Source of the DNA: FEN-1219 sp036274615
GTDB lineage: Bacteria; Pseudomonadota; Gammaproteobacteria; Steroidobacterales; Rariloculaceae
Direction of reading: 5' to 3'
NCBI GenBank assembly: GCA_036274615.1
Contig: DASUFK010000276.1
Span: 1-8,568 of the forward strand
Length of the DNA: 8,568 nt
Numbering within the stretch: the first letter of the stretch is position 1; each line of letters begins with the position of its first letter. The notes under the pieces were generated by a model that worked only from the letters and a program-made list of their open reading frames with translations, was not told where the DNA came from and did no database searches. The translations under genes were made by a program, and so were the position numbers. Shown here in pieces: positions 6,738 through 8,568 of the stretch.

Positions 6738-7642
6738 ACGCGGCACTCGACAACAACCTCGGACGAGGCTGGCGTCGCGACGAGCCGCTCCGCGAGCACA
6801 CCTCGTGGCGTGTGGGCGGCCCCGCCGATCTCTACTGCAGGCCGGCGAGCGTCGCCGAGCTCCGCGAGCGGCTCGCCGAGCTTCCCGCCGACATGCCCGT
6901 CTACTGGATCGGCCTCGGCTCGAACCTGCTCGTGCGCGACGGCGGCATCCGCGGCGCGGTGATCGCGACGCAGGGCTTGCCGAAGGAACTCGAGCGGCTC
7001 GAAAGCTCGCGCGTGAGCGCGGGGGCGGGCCTGCCGTGCGCGCTGCTCGCGAAGCAGTGCGTTCGCTGGCAAGTCGGCCCCGCCGCGTTCTTCGCGGGGA
7101 TCCCGGGCACCGTGGGCGGCGCGCTCGCGATGAACGCGGGCGCGTTCGGCGGCGAGACGTGGACCCATGTCGAAAGCGTCGTCACCATCGACCGCCGCGG
7201 CGAGATCGTGACCCGGCCGCGCGCGGACTTCCGCGTGGGATATCGCACCGTCGCGGGCCCGCGCGGCGAGTGGTGGTACCTCGGCGCCACGTTCGCGCTC
7301 GCGCCCGACAAAGAGACCACGGCGGACACGATCAAGACGCTGCTCGCGAAGCGCAACGCCACGCAGCCGCTCGGCGTGCCGAGCTGCGGCTCCACGTTCC
7401 GCAATCCGCCCGGCGACTTCGCGGGACGGCTCATCGAGGCGGCGGGCTTGAAGGGCGTAGCCGTGGGCGGCGCCCAAGTTTCCGCGAAGCACGGGAACTT
7501 CATCGTCAACACCGGCACGGCGACCGCTGCCGACATCGAGACGCTGATCGAGCACGTGCGAGGCACGGTCGAGCAGCGCTCGGGCGTGAAGCTCGAGCTC
7601 GAGGTTCGGGTGGTCGGCGAGCGGCCGGGGGGCGGCCGCTGA
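6734..7642 (+). CDS. murB: MurB, UDP-N-acetylenolpyruvoylglucosamine reductase (type II-like, short form)
   Basis: MurB is the FAD- and NADPH-dependent cytoplasmic reductase that turns UDP-GlcNAc-enolpyruvate into UDP-MurNAc, the substrate of the MurC encoded just upstream. The protein has 302 residues, clearly shorter than E. coli type I MurB (342) and similar to type II enzymes such as that of Staphylococcus. FAD-fold motifs are SWRVGGPADL (24-33), GLGSNLLVRDGG (60-71) and FFAGIPGTVGGALAMNAGAFGGE with IPGTVGG at 123-129. The catalytic set is R171 in GYRT, S220 in CGSTFRNP (the proton donor serine) and E290 in LELEVRVVGE. The segment after CGSTFRNP reads AGRLIEAAGLKG and SAKHGNFIVN, the type II pattern. 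The GTG start overlaps the murC stop as GTGA. In many relatives with murB in this place, ddl follows; here ftsQ follows directly. Type assignment is inference from length and motifs. Confidence 0.96.
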   Translation: MNAALDNNLGRGWRRDEPLREHTSWRVGGPADLYCRPASVAELRERLAELPADMPVYWIGLGSNLLVRDGGIRGAVIATQGLPKELERLESSRVSAGAGLPCALLAKQCVRWQVGPAAFFAGIPGTVGGALAMNAGAFGGETWTHVESVVTIDRRGEIVTRPRADFRVGYRTVAGPRGEWWYLGATFALAPDKETTADTIKTLLAKRNATQPLGVPSCGSTFRNPPGDFAGRLIEAAGLKGVAVGGAQVSAKHGNFIVNTGTATAADIETLIEHVRGTVEQRSGVKLELEVRVVGERPGGGR

Positions 7643-8454
7643 TGTTCGGCCGCAAATCGAACCGCCGCAGAACGGAGAGCCGGCTCGCGAAGCTGCGCTT
7701 GCCGAAGGCCGCGCTCGGCTGGCTCGCGCGGGCACGCACGATCGGCTTGAGCGCGCTCGCCGTGCTGGCGCTGGTCGCGTTTGGCGCCGGCGCGCGCGCG
7801 CTCTTGGACCAGCCGGTGCGCCAGCTCGTGGTCGAGGGCACGTTCCAGCGCGTCACTTCGTTGCAAGTGGAAGAGGCGGTCGCACCCGACCTGGGCCGCG
7901 GCTTCCTGTCCCTCGATCTGCCCGAGCTCCGCGAGCACGTGCGCCGGCTCGACTGGGTGGATCAGGTCAACGTGGGCCGCGCGTGGCCAGACACACTGAT
8001 CGTGCGCGTGACCGAGCATCGCGCGGCCGCCCGCTGGGGCGACACGGGGCTGCTCAACGTCCGCGGCGAGCTGTTCACGGATCGTGCGCAGCACGGCTAT
8101 CCGGAGCTGCCGAGTCTCTCCGGACCGTCCGGCAGCGAGCACGAGGTCGCGCGCCGTTACCTCGCCGCGCGCGGCCGGCTCGCGGAGGCCGATCTTGCGC
8201 TCGAGTCGCTGCGCATGGACGAGCGCGGCGCCTGGACGCTCGTGCTCGGCGGCGGCCAGGAGATTCGGCTCGGGCGTCGCGACGTCGACGAGCGGCTCGA
8301 TCGATTTTTCGAGGTCGTTGCGCCGGTGCTCACGAGCGAGCTCGGCCGCGTCGACTACGTGGATCTGCGCTACACGAACGGTTTCGCCGTCGGCTGGCGC
8401 GCAACGAACGCCAAAGAGCTCACCGCTCAAGTGCGAGGTAACGAACGTGGGTAG
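7642..8454 (+). CDS. ftsQ: FtsQ, cell division protein (divisome scaffold with POTRA domain)
   Basis: FtsQ is a single-pass inner-membrane protein that recruits FtsB and FtsL and helps control septal synthesis by FtsW-FtsI. The 270-residue length is close to the E. coli 276. A basic cytoplasmic tail (residues 1 to about 32) precedes one membrane helix (about 33-52). The periplasmic POTRA domain spans about 58-127 and includes LVVEG, RLDWVDQVNVGRAWPDTL and VTEHRAAARWGD, which line up well with E. coli FtsQ. The second domain follows and ends with YVDLRYTNGFAVGW (239-252), corresponding to the C-terminal strand that in E. coli contacts FtsB. The start ATG overlaps the murB stop as TGATG, and only a G-rich run rather than a clear Shine-Dalgarno site lies upstream, so coupling is likely. 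The 3' end overlaps ftsA by eight bases. Confidence 0.95.
   Translation: MFGRKSNRRRTESRLAKLRLPKAALGWLARARTIGLSALAVLALVAFGAGARALLDQPVRQLVVEGTFQRVTSLQVEEAVAPDLGRGFLSLDLPELREHVRRLDWVDQVNVGRAWPDTLIVRVTEHRAAARWGDTGLLNVRGELFTDRAQHGYPELPSLSGPSGSEHEVARRYLAARGRLAEADLALESLRMDERGAWTLVLGGGQEIRLGRRDVDERLDRFFEVVAPVLTSELGRVDYVDLRYTNGFAVGWRATNAKELTAQVRGNERG
8435..8439 (+). promoter_or_regulatory. Ribosome binding site of ftsA inside ftsQ
   Basis: GAGGT lies seven bases before the GTG at 8447, an excellent consensus and spacing. It fixes the ftsA start inside the last codons of ftsQ. Confidence 0.7.
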
Positions 8455-8568
8455 GCGGGACGAACGCAAGCTCGTCGTCGGTCTCGACATCGGGACGTCG
8501 AAGGTCGTCGCGATCGTCGGCGAGGTGTCGCCCGAGGACAAGCTCGAGGTCATCGGCATCGGGTCGAA
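8447..8568 (+). CDS. ftsA: FtsA, cell division actin homologue, N-terminal 40 codons (3' end outside window)
   Basis: FtsA is the actin-like ATPase that anchors FtsZ filaments to the cytoplasmic membrane and passes the division signal to later proteins. Only the first 40 codons and two bases are present. They read from a GTG at 8447 with a strong GAGGT seven bases upstream. The start RRDERKLVVGLDIGTSKV carries the phosphate-1 loop of the actin/Hsp70 ATPase fold (GLDIGTSKV at residues 12-20), and VAIVGEV with VIGIGS follows, as in proteobacterial FtsA. The frame is different from that of ftsQ, and the two genes overlap by eight bases. The neighbouring ftsQ makes FtsA a firm call over MreB or other actin-like proteins. 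Confidence 0.95.
   Translation, partial: MGRRDERKLVVGLDIGTSKVVAIVGEVSPEDKLEVIGIGS

Noticed and set aside
5184..6746. A 520-codon minus-strand open frame opposite murC
   Set aside because: Its translation is low-complexity, rich in Arg, Ala, His and Val, with no domain; it mirrors the codon pattern of murC. I treat it as an antisense shadow.
6901..8559. A 552-codon minus-strand open frame opposite murB, ftsQ and the ftsA start
   Set aside because: It crosses three well-supported genes, shows no recognisable motif and has no plausible ribosome binding site of its own that I could find; it is explained by high GC content.
1..8568. A novel defence, mobile or metabolic system
   Set aside because: Every long coding frame with motif support belongs to the dcw cluster, and gaps total under 200 bases, so there is no room for an additional unrecognised gene of normal size.

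Overview
This window is a single-strand, tightly packed segment of a bacterial dcw (division and cell wall) cluster. All nine genes lie on the + strand in the order murF (3' part only), mraY, murD, ftsW, murG, murC, murB, ftsQ, ftsA (first 40 codons only). Every product was recognised from conserved motifs. I see no RNA gene, CRISPR array, insertion sequence, phage gene, transcription terminator or convincing promoter, so the segment looks like an internal part of one long polycistronic transcript that starts upstream of murF and continues into ftsA and probably ftsZ.

The base composition is strongly GC-rich, with most third codon positions G or C. This is why long spurious open frames appear on both strands. 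MraY, MurC, FtsQ and the FtsA start read like gammaproteobacterial proteins: MraY of 362 residues with the HHHFELKGW ending, MurC with an ADHLGSYENDM stretch, and FtsQ with ARW and YVDLRY motifs. My best guess is a high-GC gammaproteobacterium; this is inference from remembered family sequences, not a search.

Layout: 1-447 is the C-terminal domain of MurF, which finishes UDP-MurNAc-pentapeptide. 448-1536 is MraY, which moves it onto undecaprenyl phosphate to give lipid I. 1537-1703 is the only real gap, a 167-base stretch with a GC-rich 12-base tandem repeat. 1704-3038 is MurD (D-Glu ligase). 3035-4192 is FtsW (septal glycan polymerase). 4189-5304 is MurG (lipid II synthesis). 5301-6737 is MurC (L-Ala ligase). 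6734-7642 is a short, type II-like MurB (UDP-MurNAc synthesis). 7642-8454 is FtsQ (divisome scaffold), and 8447-8568 is the start of FtsA (membrane tether of FtsZ). Together they cover most of the cytoplasmic and membrane steps of peptidoglycan precursor synthesis plus the septal polymerase and its regulators. From murD onward each gene overlaps the next by 1 to 8 bases (ATGA, GTGA or TGATG junctions), which points to translational coupling.

I do not see a previously undescribed system here; the window is core housekeeping DNA. The points worth a second look are small: the murD leader or possible 56-residue Arg-rich N-terminal extension, the absence of ddl between murB and ftsQ, a Gly-to-Arg change in a conserved FtsW motif, and a patch of different codon use in mraY.
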